Part shown: positions 1 to 6,582 of the stretch, piece after piece
Layout of the letters: each line of letters starts with the position of its first letter
Numbering within the stretch: the stretch's first letter is position 1
Origin: Methylobacteriaceae bacterium
GTDB lineage: Bacteria > Pseudomonadota > Alphaproteobacteria > Rhizobiales > Beijerinckiaceae
Direction of reading: 5' to 3'
Assembly (NCBI GenBank): GCA_019247255.1
Contig: JAFAPJ010000423.1
Location: 1-10,329, forward strand
DNA: 10,329 nt
Position numbers and translations under genes: made by a program
The notes under the pieces: generated by a model
The model's input: only the letters and a program-made list of their open reading frames with translations
What the model was told of the DNA's origin: nothing
The model's database searches: none

Positions 1-776
1 GCGCGCAGCACGCCGAGCTGATCGTCCGTCACCTTCACGTTCTGAATGAGGAAGGTGCGCTCGGCCTTGCGCCGGGCGAGCGTCGCGTCGAGCTGGGCGC
101 GCGCGTTCATCCGGACCCCGTCGAGCGCCTCCTTCGGAAGCGGCGCCTGCGTGACCGTCTCGAGCGACGCGCCCTCCGGGCTCGCCGCCGCCTGACCGCC
201 GAGGGCCGCGAGCTCGGAGCGCAGCCGCCAGAGGGTCGCTTGCTGGGTGACGAATTTCAGCCAGAGCGTCTGGTAATCCGCCCGCAGGTCCGCGCTCTCG
301 AGGAACGGGTTGTTCATGCGGAAGCGCATGATCTCGTAGCCGCCGGCGAGCGCGACCGCCTGGCGGACCGTCATGCCGGGCCGGTAGGCCTGCTCGCCGG
401 GCTTCGTCACGTCCCCGTTGAGGTACACGGGACGGTACTCCGCGATGGTCACCGTCACGGAATCCGGCGAGATCGCGCTCACGCTTTCCCGGCCATCGGG
501 CAGGCGCTGCTGGAAGATCTTGCGCGACAGCTGCTCCTTGATCCGCAGCTGGACGTCGGAGAGACCCAGCCCTCCGACCTTCACGGGCGCGATCATCGGG
601 ATCACCGCCTCGCCGTCGAGCCCGACGACGCTGCGCTGCTTCAGATCGGGGAGACCCGCCACGGACACGTCCAGCGTATCGCCAGGCTGGACCCGGTACT
701 CCGCGAAGGCAGGCGTGGCGCCGACCAGGACGCCGATGGCGAGGCCGGTCAGCCTCGATGTCGCGCGAAGGCGCAT
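1..776 (-). CDS. Polysaccharide export outer-membrane protein, ExoF/Wza-like (partial, C-terminus off the left edge)
   Basis: Reading leftward from ATG at 776, 258 codons are open to the window edge. Residues 1-25 form a signal peptide (basic start, hydrophobic core, TPAFA cleavage site), so the mature protein is exported. Residues about 26-115 match the polysaccharide biosynthesis/export domain, opening with YRVQPGDTLDVSV. Residues about 116-150 look like an SLBB domain (VYLNGDVTKPGEQAYRPG, then a VRQAVALAGG helix). From about 160 the protein is helical and charged, probably coiled coil, the layout known from Sinorhizobium ExoF rather than from short Wza forms. Family role: periplasmic/outer-membrane channel partner of a Wzz-type co-polymerase, passing polymer out of the cell. 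An ACGAGG ribosome-binding site lies 7 nt before the ATG. It follows the sugar transferase by 74 nt on the same strand, so the two are probably co-transcribed. The family is clear; the exact ExoF orthology is an inference. Confidence 0.9.
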   Translation of the reverse strand, partial: MRLRATSRLTGLAIGVLVGATPAFAEYRVQPGDTLDVSVAGLPDLKQRSVVGLDGEAVIPMIAPVKVGGLGLSDVQLRIKEQLSRKIFQQRLPDGRESVSAISPDSVTVTIAEYRPVYLNGDVTKPGEQAYRPGMTVRQAVALAGGYEIMRFRMNNPFLESADLRADYQTLWLKFVTQQATLWRLRSELAALGGQAAASPEGASLETVTQAPLPKEALDGVRMNARAQLDATLARRKAERTFLIQNVKVTDDQLGVLR

Positions 777-850
777 GATGAAGCCTCGTTTCGTAGAGGA
801 GAGCGAGAGCGGGGCCGCCGTCGAGACGCGGACGAACGCGGCCGGCCCGC

Positions 851-1636
851 TCAGTAGGCGCTCGAGCTGAACAGCATCTCGCGCGCCGTCAGGGCGACGA
901 TCCTGAGGTCGGTCGCGAGCGTGGCGGACCGGATATAGGCGAGGTCGAGCTCGATCCGTCGCTCCATGTCGCGAAGCTCGCGCGTCTCGCCGCGTGCGCC
1001 GCTGATCTGGGCGAGGCCGGACAGGCCCGGCTTCGCCGCGAAGCGCTCGTCGTAGCGGGCGATCTGCGCGCCGTAGAAGGCATCGTGCGACTGCGCGTGC
1101 GGGCGCGGGCCGATGAGAGACATGTCGCCCTGCAGGACATTGATGAGCTGCGGCAGCTCGTCGATGCTCGTGCGGCGGATGAAACGGCCGATCGGAGTCA
1201 CGCGTGCGTCGCCCCGGCGGGCTTGCTGCACGAACCCGTCGCTCTCGCCGACGACGTACATCGAGCGGAACTTGAGGATGGTGAAGGGCCGTCCGCCCGC
1301 TCCGGTTCGGGTCTGCCGGAACAGGACCGGCCCCGGAGAGGTCAGCCGGATCAGGAGCGCCACGAGGAGCAGAAGCGGCAGCAGCATCGCGAGCACGAGC
1401 GCCGCGCCGGCGAGATCGATACCTCGCTTCGTGGGTGAGGCCAGGTAGGCGCTGGTCGCATCGGCAGTGCGCCGCCTTGCTGCAACGCGGTAGAGCCGAC
1501 GTGCGGGGAGGCCGGCGAGGCTGAGCCCGAGAGGCCGCTTGGGGCGTAGCGCATGCCATGGAAGGCCTTGAAAAAAGGCGGGCGCAGGCATGCGAAGCGA
1601 ACGCGCCCCTGGGGCACGTAGCATTCGTTGGAACAT
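851..1636 (-). CDS. Undecaprenyl-phosphate sugar phosphotransferase, ExoY-like (bacterial sugar transferase family)
   Basis: Family role: transfers a sugar 1-phosphate from a nucleotide sugar to undecaprenyl phosphate at the inner membrane, the first step of repeat-unit assembly. With the start chosen here (261 aa), KRGIDLAGA is followed by one strongly hydrophobic segment (about residues 75-97), then SPGPVLFRQ, the KFRSM motif (about 122-126), and the family signature DELPQLINVLQGDMS followed by IGPRP (about 159-178). The end (AKPGLSGLAQISGARGE, then an acidic helix) is also typical. It has only one membrane segment, as in ExoY, not the five-helix WbaP form. An upstream in-frame ATG at 1684 would add 16 residues, but it has no ribosome-binding site, whereas ATG 1636 has GGAAG 7 nt upstream. 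The 60-70 residues before the domain are Arg/Pro/Ala-rich and longer than in ExoY. The sugar specificity cannot be read from the sequence. It is probably the first gene of a two-gene leftward unit with the export gene. Confidence 0.92.
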   Translation of the reverse strand: MFQRMLRAPGARSLRMPAPAFFQGLPWHALRPKRPLGLSLAGLPARRLYRVAARRRTADATSAYLASPTKRGIDLAGAALVLAMLLPLLLLVALLIRLTSPGPVLFRQTRTGAGGRPFTILKFRSMYVVGESDGFVQQARRGDARVTPIGRFIRRTSIDELPQLINVLQGDMSLIGPRPHAQSHDAFYGAQIARYDERFAAKPGLSGLAQISGARGETRELRDMERRIELDLAYIRSATLATDLRIVALTAREMLFSSSAY

Positions 1637-1643
1637 TGGCAAT

Positions 1644-1648
1644 CTTCC
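1644..1648 (-). promoter_or_regulatory. Ribosome-binding site deciding the sugar-transferase start
   Basis: GGAAG on the minus strand lies 7 nt before ATG 1636. The longer alternative start at 1684 is preceded by GGCTATAAACC, with no purine-rich site. This favours the 261-residue product. Confidence 0.6.
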
Positions 1649-1786
1649 GCAGGACGGATCAGTTGCCGGCAAGCTGCCTCGCATGGTTTATAGCCGTCAA
1701 CTAAAATGTTGCACTGCGAAAGAAATGAACGAAGGCGATGCGGAAATTTTTTGCACATGCCCGAGGGAACCGAAATACAGGTCACA

Positions 1787-1796
1787 GTGACGTCAC
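1787..1796. promoter_or_regulatory. Perfect 10-bp palindrome, possible operator
   Basis: GTGACGTCAC is a perfect inverted repeat in the AT-richer part of the divergent intergenic region, preceded by an overlapping GTCACA. The position suits a dimeric regulator site for either polysaccharide unit. No regulator is identifiable, and a 10-bp palindrome can arise by chance. Confidence 0.25.
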
Positions 1797-2159
1797 GTTT
1801 GTGGTCGGCTCATGATCGACGAGGCAAGTAGATGAACGAGCTTCGCTTACGGCCATTTTGCACTGCAATATCAGCAAACTAGCCTGCGATTGGGGGGACC
1901 TCCGTCCAGGCACCTTGCCTCTGACGGTCCGAGCGGTCCGGGCGATATGGTCAGCCCCCGATGCTGCCTTGCGGCATCCGACCGCGCATGGTGTGGGCGA
2001 TGCACAAATTTCGCTCCGGGCGCGCCGTAGCAAATCACGTCTTCGGCCGTTACCGCCGCGATGACAGACCGCGATCACCGTCCACGTGAAGGTCGCGGCA
2101 CAGGCCGATCCGACGCCCAGGCGCGGTCGGCGCGGCCGGCCGAATCAGCGGCCAAGTAC

Positions 2160-2164
2160 AGGGA
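2160..2164 (+). promoter_or_regulatory. Ribosome-binding site of the Wzz-like gene
   Basis: AGGGA lies 6 nt before ATG 2171 and supports that start. Confidence 0.55.
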
Positions 2165-2170
2165 CGCGCG

Positions 2171-3208
2171 ATGAAATTTGGCGACGAGCTCCTGCGCGGC
2201 GCGACCGTGCGAAGGGTCATCCACGGCGACATCGACCACGAGCTGCGACGGCCCGAGCCGCGGATCGCGCTCGTGGTCGAGAGCCTGAAGATGCACTGGC
2301 GCTGGCCGGTCGGCTGCGCCGCAGCCTGTCTCCTGGCGGCTCTCGTCTACCTCGTCGCCGCCACGCCCGAATACACGGCGACGAGCCTGATTCTCATCGA
2401 CACGAAGAGCAACGCGAGCGTGCGGTCGAACACTCCAACCGCGACCGACGCGAACGTCGAGTCCGCGGCGGTCGAGAGTCTGATCGAGGTGCTGCGCTCG
2501 GAGCGCACGATGCAGCGCGTCGTCCAGGCCGAGAACCTCGCCGACGATCCCGCGCTGGCGCCCGGCGCCCTCGCGAGCCTCGTGCAATGGGTCACGCGGC
2601 AGATCACCTTCCGCCGGCCGTCGGCACAAGAGGCCGAGCAGAAGGTGGTTGCGGCCGCGCGCGCCCTGCAGAAGCGCACGACCATGCGGCGGATCGGCCT
2701 GACCTACGCGGTCGAGATCAGCGTGACCTGGCCCGACCCGGTCCGCTCGGCCGACATCGCCAACGCGATCTCGGCCGCCTTCGTGGGTGATCAGGCCGAG
2801 TTGCGGGAGGAGAACGCGCGGCGGCTTAGCGCGCTATTCGAGAGCCGGACGAAGCAGCTCGCCGTCCAGGCGCAGCAGGCCGAGGCTGCCGTCGAGCAGC
2901 TGAAGTTCTCAGGCTCGGTCGCCGGCGAGAGCTCGGCGGCCGCGCGCGTGAAGCTCAAGGAGCTCGAAAGCGCCGCGCAGACCTATCGCATGCTCCACGA
3001 CAAGTTTCTGGAGCGGTTCGCCGAAAGCTCGCAGCAGCAATTCCTGGCCATGCCCGACGCGCAGGTCGTCAGCAAGGCGAACCCGCCGCAGGGCAAGAGC
3101 TCGCCGAAGTCGCTCATCACGCTCGCGGCCGCGCTCTTCATCGGCTGCGCCGCGGGCATGATCGTCATTCTCCTGCGCGACAGGCGCCTCTTGGGCCTGC
3201 CGGCCTAG
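2171..3208 (+). CDS. Wzz-type polysaccharide co-polymerase / chain-length determinant, no kinase domain
   Basis: A 345-residue inner-membrane protein with the layout of polysaccharide co-polymerases. It has a short cytoplasmic N-terminus, membrane helix 1 at about 46-64, and a Wzz-type segment just after it (ATPEYTATSLILID, 63-76). A long periplasmic region follows, with a predicted coiled coil at about 208-285. A Pro-containing stretch (NPPQGKSSPKS, 304-314) precedes membrane helix 2 (about 315-335). Only about 10 residues follow, so the cytoplasmic tyrosine-kinase domain of ExoP/Wzc-type proteins is absent. Family role: controls polymer length and bridges the Wzy polymerase to the outer-membrane export protein, here probably the ExoF-like product of the divergent unit. 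It is the first gene of the rightward unit, 33 nt before the glycosyltransferase. A related function such as the export adaptor of GumC type is equally compatible. Confidence 0.88.
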   Translation: MKFGDELLRGATVRRVIHGDIDHELRRPEPRIALVVESLKMHWRWPVGCAAACLLAALVYLVAATPEYTATSLILIDTKSNASVRSNTPTATDANVESAAVESLIEVLRSERTMQRVVQAENLADDPALAPGALASLVQWVTRQITFRRPSAQEAEQKVVAAARALQKRTTMRRIGLTYAVEISVTWPDPVRSADIANAISAAFVGDQAELREENARRLSALFESRTKQLAVQAQQAEAAVEQLKFSGSVAGESSAAARVKLKELESAAQTYRMLHDKFLERFAESSQQQFLAMPDAQVVSKANPPQGKSSPKSLITLAAALFIGCAAGMIVILLRDRRLLGLPA

Positions 3209-3230
3209 CGCCCGCCCGCCTCCCGACCCC

Positions 3231-3236
3231 GAGGAG
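3231..3236 (+). promoter_or_regulatory. Strong ribosome-binding site of the WecG-family gene
   Basis: GAGGAG lies 5 nt before ATG 3242, the best Shine-Dalgarno match in the locus, and fixes that start. Confidence 0.65.
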
Positions 3237-3241
3237 CCAGC

Positions 3242-3994
3242 ATGCTGACCCAGACCAACATATTAGGGATCCCGGTCCAGTCCGGCCCGGTGGACGAGGT
3301 CGTCCGCCATATCGACCGCCGCCTGGCGAAGCAGGATGTCGTGCGCCTTGCCTTCCTGAACGCGCACCTATCGAACGTTTGCGCGCTCGACGCGCGCCGG
3401 CCCGTCGCGCTCGACGAGTTCGTGGTCCTCAATGACGGCGTCGGCGTCGACATCGCCCGGCGCGTGCTCCACGGCGCGAAGTTCGATCACAACCTCAACG
3501 GTACGGATTTCGTGTCGGCCCTGCTCGAGCGCTCGGACCACGATCTCAAGCTCTTCCTGCTCGGCGCGAGACCGGACGTGATCGCCCGCGCGGCCGAGAC
3601 GATCGGCGCGCGCTGGCCACGTCATCGCGTGGTCGGGGCCCAGCACGGCTTCTTCACGCCCGCGGAGGAGCCCGGCATCCTGTCGGCGATCGCCGCGGCC
3701 CGGCCGGACGTCGTCCTCGTCGGCATGGGCAACCCGCGCCAGGAACAGTGGCTCGCGGCCCACGTGCCGGCCGTCTGCTCCTGCGGGATCGCGGTCGGGG
3801 CCTGGTTCGACTTCGTGGCCGGGGCCGTCCCCCGCGCGCCGACCTGGCTCCGGTCCGCGCGGCTGGAATGGGTGTTCCGCCTGGCCATCGAGCCGGGGCG
3901 GCTGTGGAAGCGCTACCTCATCGGCAACGCCGTGTTCCTGGCCCGCGTCGCCGCGGCCCGGCTGGGTCAGTCCGGCCCTCGGCTGCCCGCCTAG
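3242..3994 (+). CDS. WecG/TagA/CpsF family glycosyltransferase (GT26)
   Basis: Family role: transfers a sugar, for example N-acetylmannosamine, mannosaminuronate or glucuronate, to a lipid-linked acceptor on the cytoplasmic face of the membrane. The 250-residue protein has the usual family length and motif order: ILGIPV at the start, FLNAHLSN (38-45), LNDGVGVDIA (63-72), NLNGTDF (84-90), FLLGA (105-109), VGAQHGFF (131-138), VGMGNPRQEQW (160-170), VGAWFDFVAG (185-194), PRAPTWLRSARLEWVFRL (197-214), and an Arg-rich end with KRYLIGN. Asp65 in the NDG motif is the expected catalytic acidic residue by analogy with TagA. The C-terminal basic/hydrophobic tail is the part that anchors TagA-type enzymes to the membrane. 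It sits between the co-polymerase and the ligase/polymerase genes, as GumM- and HfsJ-type enzymes do in other export loci. The sugar donor cannot be deduced. Confidence 0.93.
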   Translation: MLTQTNILGIPVQSGPVDEVVRHIDRRLAKQDVVRLAFLNAHLSNVCALDARRPVALDEFVVLNDGVGVDIARRVLHGAKFDHNLNGTDFVSALLERSDHDLKLFLLGARPDVIARAAETIGARWPRHRVVGAQHGFFTPAEEPGILSAIAAARPDVVLVGMGNPRQEQWLAAHVPAVCSCGIAVGAWFDFVAGAVPRAPTWLRSARLEWVFRLAIEPGRLWKRYLIGNAVFLARVAAARLGQSGPRLPA

Positions 3995-4000
3995 GGTCCC

Positions 4001-4014
4001 GGCGGCCCTCCGCC
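4001..4014 (+). other. Small GC-rich inverted repeat at the ligase/polymerase gene start
   Basis: GGCGG (4001-4005), CCCT loop, CCGCC (4010-4014) forms a 5-bp stem ending 1 nt before ATG 4016. It occupies the place where a ribosome-binding site would be expected, and none is seen. It could hold down initiation unless ribosomes from the upstream gene, whose stop is at 3992-3994, open it. Functional meaning is inference. Confidence 0.3.
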
Positions 4015-4015
4015 C

Positions 4016-5440
4016 ATGAGCGATGCCGTTCTCACGTCCGGCCGGGCGCGTCCTCTGGGGCCTGCGGCTCCGGCCGCGCTCGCGGCGGCGCTTTCCCTCG
4101 GGGTCGCCGTCGCGATCGGGGCGGCCGCATGGCTCGAGGGCGAGACGGTGGCCCTCGCGATCCTCCTCGCGACCGCCGCCCTGCCGGTCCTCATCTTCGT
4201 CGGCGCCCAGACCCTGCGGTGGCAGCCCGGCTTCGCCTTCCCGGTCGGGGTGGCGCTTCTCGTGGTCCAATGCGCGACGTTCCGGATCCGGGACATCGCC
4301 GACAAATCCATCGACATCCAGATCCTGCTGAAGCTCGCCTGCATCGGCGGCATGCTGCTTCTGGCCGCGACGGCGCTCCGGCCGCCTCGCGTCGGACGAG
4401 CCGAGCAGGGCGTCCAACCGGCTGGTCTGTTCGTCTGGATCGCTTTCCTCGGCTACACGATCCTGACGAGCCTCTATTCCGTCTCGCCAGCCACCTCCTT
4501 CATCGAGACGGTCTCGAACCTCGCGGCCTTCCTGTACCTCTGGGGCCTGCAGCGTCAGCTCGGCGCCGACCGGCTCGTCCGGGCGCTCATCGCGTCCTGC
4601 GTCGTCCTGTGCGGTCTCTCGCTCGTCGCCTACGTCGCAATGCCCGAGCTCGGGCGCATGGCGGATTGGGTGGACGGCGCCTTCGTGCCGACCTCCCGGC
4701 TGAGCGGCGTGTTCGGAACGGCGAATGCCGCGGGCGCGGCCGCCGCCATCGGCGTGATCCTGACCGTGCTGTTCTCCGGCCTTGGCCCGCGCCGCTGGAC
4801 CTATTGGGCGATCCTCGCGCCCATGCTGGCCTGCCTCGTGCTGACGAACAACCGCATGGCGGTCTTCGCGGTCGCGCTCGCGCTCGCCTATGTCTACCTG
4901 ACGCGGGGCGGAGTCGCGCTGAAGCTCGCCGTCGGCGTCCTGACGGCGGGCGTCCTCGCCCTGCTCATCGCCAATTTCGGGGACGCGATCCTCGGCAGCC
5001 TGTCGCGGTCGGGCTCGGCGGAGGAGATCACCAGCGCCACGGGGCGTAGCCGGATCTGGGCCGTCGTGCTCGAGCTGTGGTCGCAGCAGCCGCTGTTCGG
5101 CTACGGGGAGGGGTCGGCAAAGTTCATCCTGCCCAAGCACCCGCTCCTGTTCGCGGCGGCCGCGCATGCCCACAACCTGTACCTCAACATCCTGTTCTCG
5201 GGCGGGATCGTCGGGCTGGGGCTGTTCGTGACGGGCCTGATCATGGCGCTTCGGACCGCGATCGCGCGCCGTGACCACGCGCTCATCGCGTTGTTCGTGT
5301 TCGAATGCGTCTACGGCCTGACGGAGCCCAGCATCGGCGGGCTCGTCTCGTTTCTCCCGATCAGCATCTACGCGCTCGCGGTCCTGACCTACGACCCCCA
5401 GACCCGGAGGCGGGCGCCGGCCTTTGCGCCGGGCCGCTGA
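4016..5440 (+). CDS. O-antigen ligase / Wzy-type polysaccharide polymerase, multi-pass membrane protein
   Basis: A 474-residue, strongly hydrophobic protein with about 10-12 membrane helices. It carries the Wzy/ligase signature region: LTNNRMAVFAVAL (277-289), then a periplasmic loop (about 321-388) with TGRSRIW (342-348), QQPLFGYGEG (357-366) and HAHNLYLNILFSGG (384-397), and further helices to about 457. The Arg in the loop and the HxHN motif are characteristic of this superfamily, which includes WaaL ligases, Wzy polymerases and ExoQ. Role: joins lipid-linked repeat units into polymer, or ligates polymer to an acceptor, on the periplasmic side. Next to a Wzz-type co-polymerase and an export protein, polymerase is the more likely role. 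It starts 21 nt after the glycosyltransferase stop without a clear ribosome-binding site; no other in-frame start is nearby, so translational coupling is likely. It ends 6 bp from the convergent acyltransferase stop. Confidence 0.88.
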   Translation: MSDAVLTSGRARPLGPAAPAALAAALSLGVAVAIGAAAWLEGETVALAILLATAALPVLIFVGAQTLRWQPGFAFPVGVALLVVQCATFRIRDIADKSIDIQILLKLACIGGMLLLAATALRPPRVGRAEQGVQPAGLFVWIAFLGYTILTSLYSVSPATSFIETVSNLAAFLYLWGLQRQLGADRLVRALIASCVVLCGLSLVAYVAMPELGRMADWVDGAFVPTSRLSGVFGTANAAGAAAAIGVILTVLFSGLGPRRWTYWAILAPMLACLVLTNNRMAVFAVALALAYVYLTRGGVALKLAVGVLTAGVLALLIANFGDAILGSLSRSGSAEEITSATGRSRIWAVVLELWSQQPLFGYGEGSAKFILPKHPLLFAAAAHAHNLYLNILFSGGIVGLGLFVTGLIMALRTAIARRDHALIALFVFECVYGLTEPSIGGLVSFLPISIYALAVLTYDPQTRRRAPAFAPGR

Positions 5441-5446
5441 ACCGCC

Positions 5447-6487
5447 TCAGCGCACGAGACGGTCGAGCAACGGGATACGGGCGAGCGCGAGCGCCGTCAG
5501 GGTCGCGAGCGTCGCGACCGCCGCCATCAGGGCGGGCTGCTGCCAGGGCCCGATGCGAACCTGCTCGGGCCCGACGAGCAGCCAGACGAAGAGCAGATGC
5601 ACGCAATAGGCGCCCAGGCTCACGCGACCGAGCGCGCCGATGCGGTCGGTCATCGGGCCGGACGGAAGGCGGCGGGCCAGGAGGAACGTTCCGATCCCGA
5701 GCGGCAAGGTGCCGATGAGGAAGTCGTTGGGCGCGAAGCGGCCATGCCCGGTCGCGGCGAGCGTCGCGGCCTCCCCGACCTGGAGGACGATGCCGAGCGC
5801 CACGAGGGCGAGGCACCAGGCGAGCGCGGGACGGAGGTCGAGCGCCCTGATCCGGAGGCCCGCGAGGACGAAGACGAGGCCGAACCAGGGGCCTGTCCGC
5901 GTGTCGCCGATGGAGGGGAGGCCGAGCCAGTCCCGGTAAGGGCCGAAAGCCAGGCCGACCGCGAAGGTCGCGACGCCGGCGCCGAGGAGGACGGCCGGTC
6001 GGGCGTCCTTCAGCAGGATGGCGAGCGTCACGCAGACCCCGAGCGAAGGCAGGTACCAGAGGTGATAGCCCGGGCCACCGCGCAGGACGGTCGAGCGCCA
6101 GAGCGCCGGATCGCTGATGTCGGCCCATGTCGTCCCGTGAGCCACGAGGTAGACGACCTCCCAGGCGGCGAAGACGGGGAGAAGGCGGCCGACGAACCGG
6201 GCGATCTGCGCGGCGGCCGGCCGTCGGCTGCCGCCGAGAAAGAACCCGCTCGCGATGAAGAAGTACGGGACCGCGAAGCGGCAGATCTGGTCCAGGATTG
6301 CGCCGCCCGAGACACGGGTGTCGGCCGGGACGGCATAGCTCGGCAGATGGATGAGCACGACCGCCAGGAACGCGACGTAGCGCAGCGCGTCGATGCCGGT
6401 TTCCCTGCCGTGGCGTCGGGGCGTGTCGCGCGTCGGTCGCTGGACGGGGCGGCCGGCTCCGGGCGTGAGGGAGGAGAGGACAGTCAC
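5447..6487 (-). CDS. Acyltransferase-3 family membrane protein (ExoZ/OafA-like)
   Basis: A 346-residue membrane protein of the family that moves acetyl or other acyl groups onto extracellular polysaccharide or lipopolysaccharide sugars. Evidence: an N-terminal IDALRYVAFLAVVLIH (32-47) with the conserved His47 closing the first helix, FAVPYFFIASGFFLGG (71-86), YHLWYLPSL (141-149), and a C-terminal LGRVSLGAYCVHLLF (286-300), with about 9-10 membrane helices between. The start is GTG at 6487: an in-frame stop lies shortly upstream and no ATG occurs in the first 270 codons. The first 30 residues are Pro/Arg-rich and may be partly untranslated. No Shine-Dalgarno is seen. It lies 95 nt downstream of the GH26-like gene on the same strand and converges on the ligase/polymerase gene. 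Likely job here: O-acetylation of the polysaccharide made by this locus, by analogy with ExoZ and GumF. The acyl group and target are not visible. Confidence 0.87.
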   Translation of the reverse strand: MTVLSSLTPGAGRPVQRPTRDTPRRHGRETGIDALRYVAFLAVVLIHLPSYAVPADTRVSGGAILDQICRFAVPYFFIASGFFLGGSRRPAAAQIARFVGRLLPVFAAWEVVYLVAHGTTWADISDPALWRSTVLRGGPGYHLWYLPSLGVCVTLAILLKDARPAVLLGAGVATFAVGLAFGPYRDWLGLPSIGDTRTGPWFGLVFVLAGLRIRALDLRPALAWCLALVALGIVLQVGEAATLAATGHGRFAPNDFLIGTLPLGIGTFLLARRLPSGPMTDRIGALGRVSLGAYCVHLLFVWLLVGPEQVRIGPWQQPALMAAVATLATLTALALARIPLLDRLVR

Positions 6488-6494
6488 GGCATTC

Positions 6495-6509
6495 GGCGGG
6501 TTGCCCGCC
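6495..6509 (-). other. Inverted repeat just upstream of the acyltransferase start
   Basis: GGCGGG and CCCGCC form a 6-bp stem with a 3-nt loop, ending 7 nt before the GTG start. No T-run follows, so it is not an ordinary terminator. It could affect initiation of the acyltransferase message or simply reflect high GC content. Confidence 0.25.
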
Positions 6510-6564
6510 TTCTACCCGCTCGTGGCCGCCACGGCCATCACGCGCGGAGGCGCACCCGCAAACC

Positions 6565-6581
6565 CCGGCGGCCCGCGCCGG
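6565..6581 (-). terminator. Possible terminator or mRNA-stabilising hairpin after the GH26-like gene
   Basis: On the minus strand, starting 1 nt after the TAG stop, CCGGCG and CGCCGG form a perfect 6-bp stem with a 5-nt loop. It is followed only by GGTTTG, so the T-tract is too short for a textbook intrinsic terminator. It might still weaken read-through into the acyltransferase gene. Confidence 0.35.
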
Positions 6582-6582
6582 C

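Larger units (their letters stand above)
1637..2170. promoter_or_regulatory. Divergent intergenic region between the two polysaccharide transcription units
   Basis: About 530 bases with no convincing gene separate the leftward sugar transferase from the rightward Wzz-like gene, so promoters for both units should lie here. The part from about 1685 to 1875 is clearly more AT-rich than the coding flanks (for example AAATTTTTTGCAC near 1745). Visible elements are a palindrome at 1787-1796 and a 9-base direct repeat TTGCACTGC at 1709-1717 and 1858-1866. A possible rightward promoter reads CTGACG, 17 nt, GATATG (about 1921-1949), and a TTGACG box on the minus strand lies at about 1694-1699. These boxes are weak, since alphaproteobacterial promoters are poorly predicted by eye. 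Small open frames here lack ribosome-binding sites and plausible composition. Confidence 0.55.

Noticed and set aside
240..870. Plus-strand open frames opposite the export protein
   Set aside because: The minus-strand reading has a signal peptide and export-domain motifs; the plus-strand products look like shadow translations.
1351..1785. 144-codon minus-strand frame overlapping the sugar-transferase N-terminus
   Set aside because: It overlaps the conserved sugar-transferase domain in another frame, has no ribosome-binding site and no recognisable features.
1858..2064. 68-codon plus-strand frame in the divergent intergenic region
   Set aside because: No ribosome-binding site, Arg/Ala-rich composition and no motif; treated as non-coding.
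3748..5049. 433-codon plus-strand frame overlapping the GT26 and polymerase genes
   Set aside because: Arg/Ala/Gly/Pro-rich shadow in another frame of two well-supported genes.
3368..5278. Very long open frame (636 codons) on the minus strand opposite the glycosyltransferase and polymerase genes
   Set aside because: The product is almost entirely Arg, Asp, Glu, Gly and Gln without hydrophobic core or motifs. This is the usual antisense shadow of GC-rich coding DNA, and both plus-strand genes have clear family motifs.
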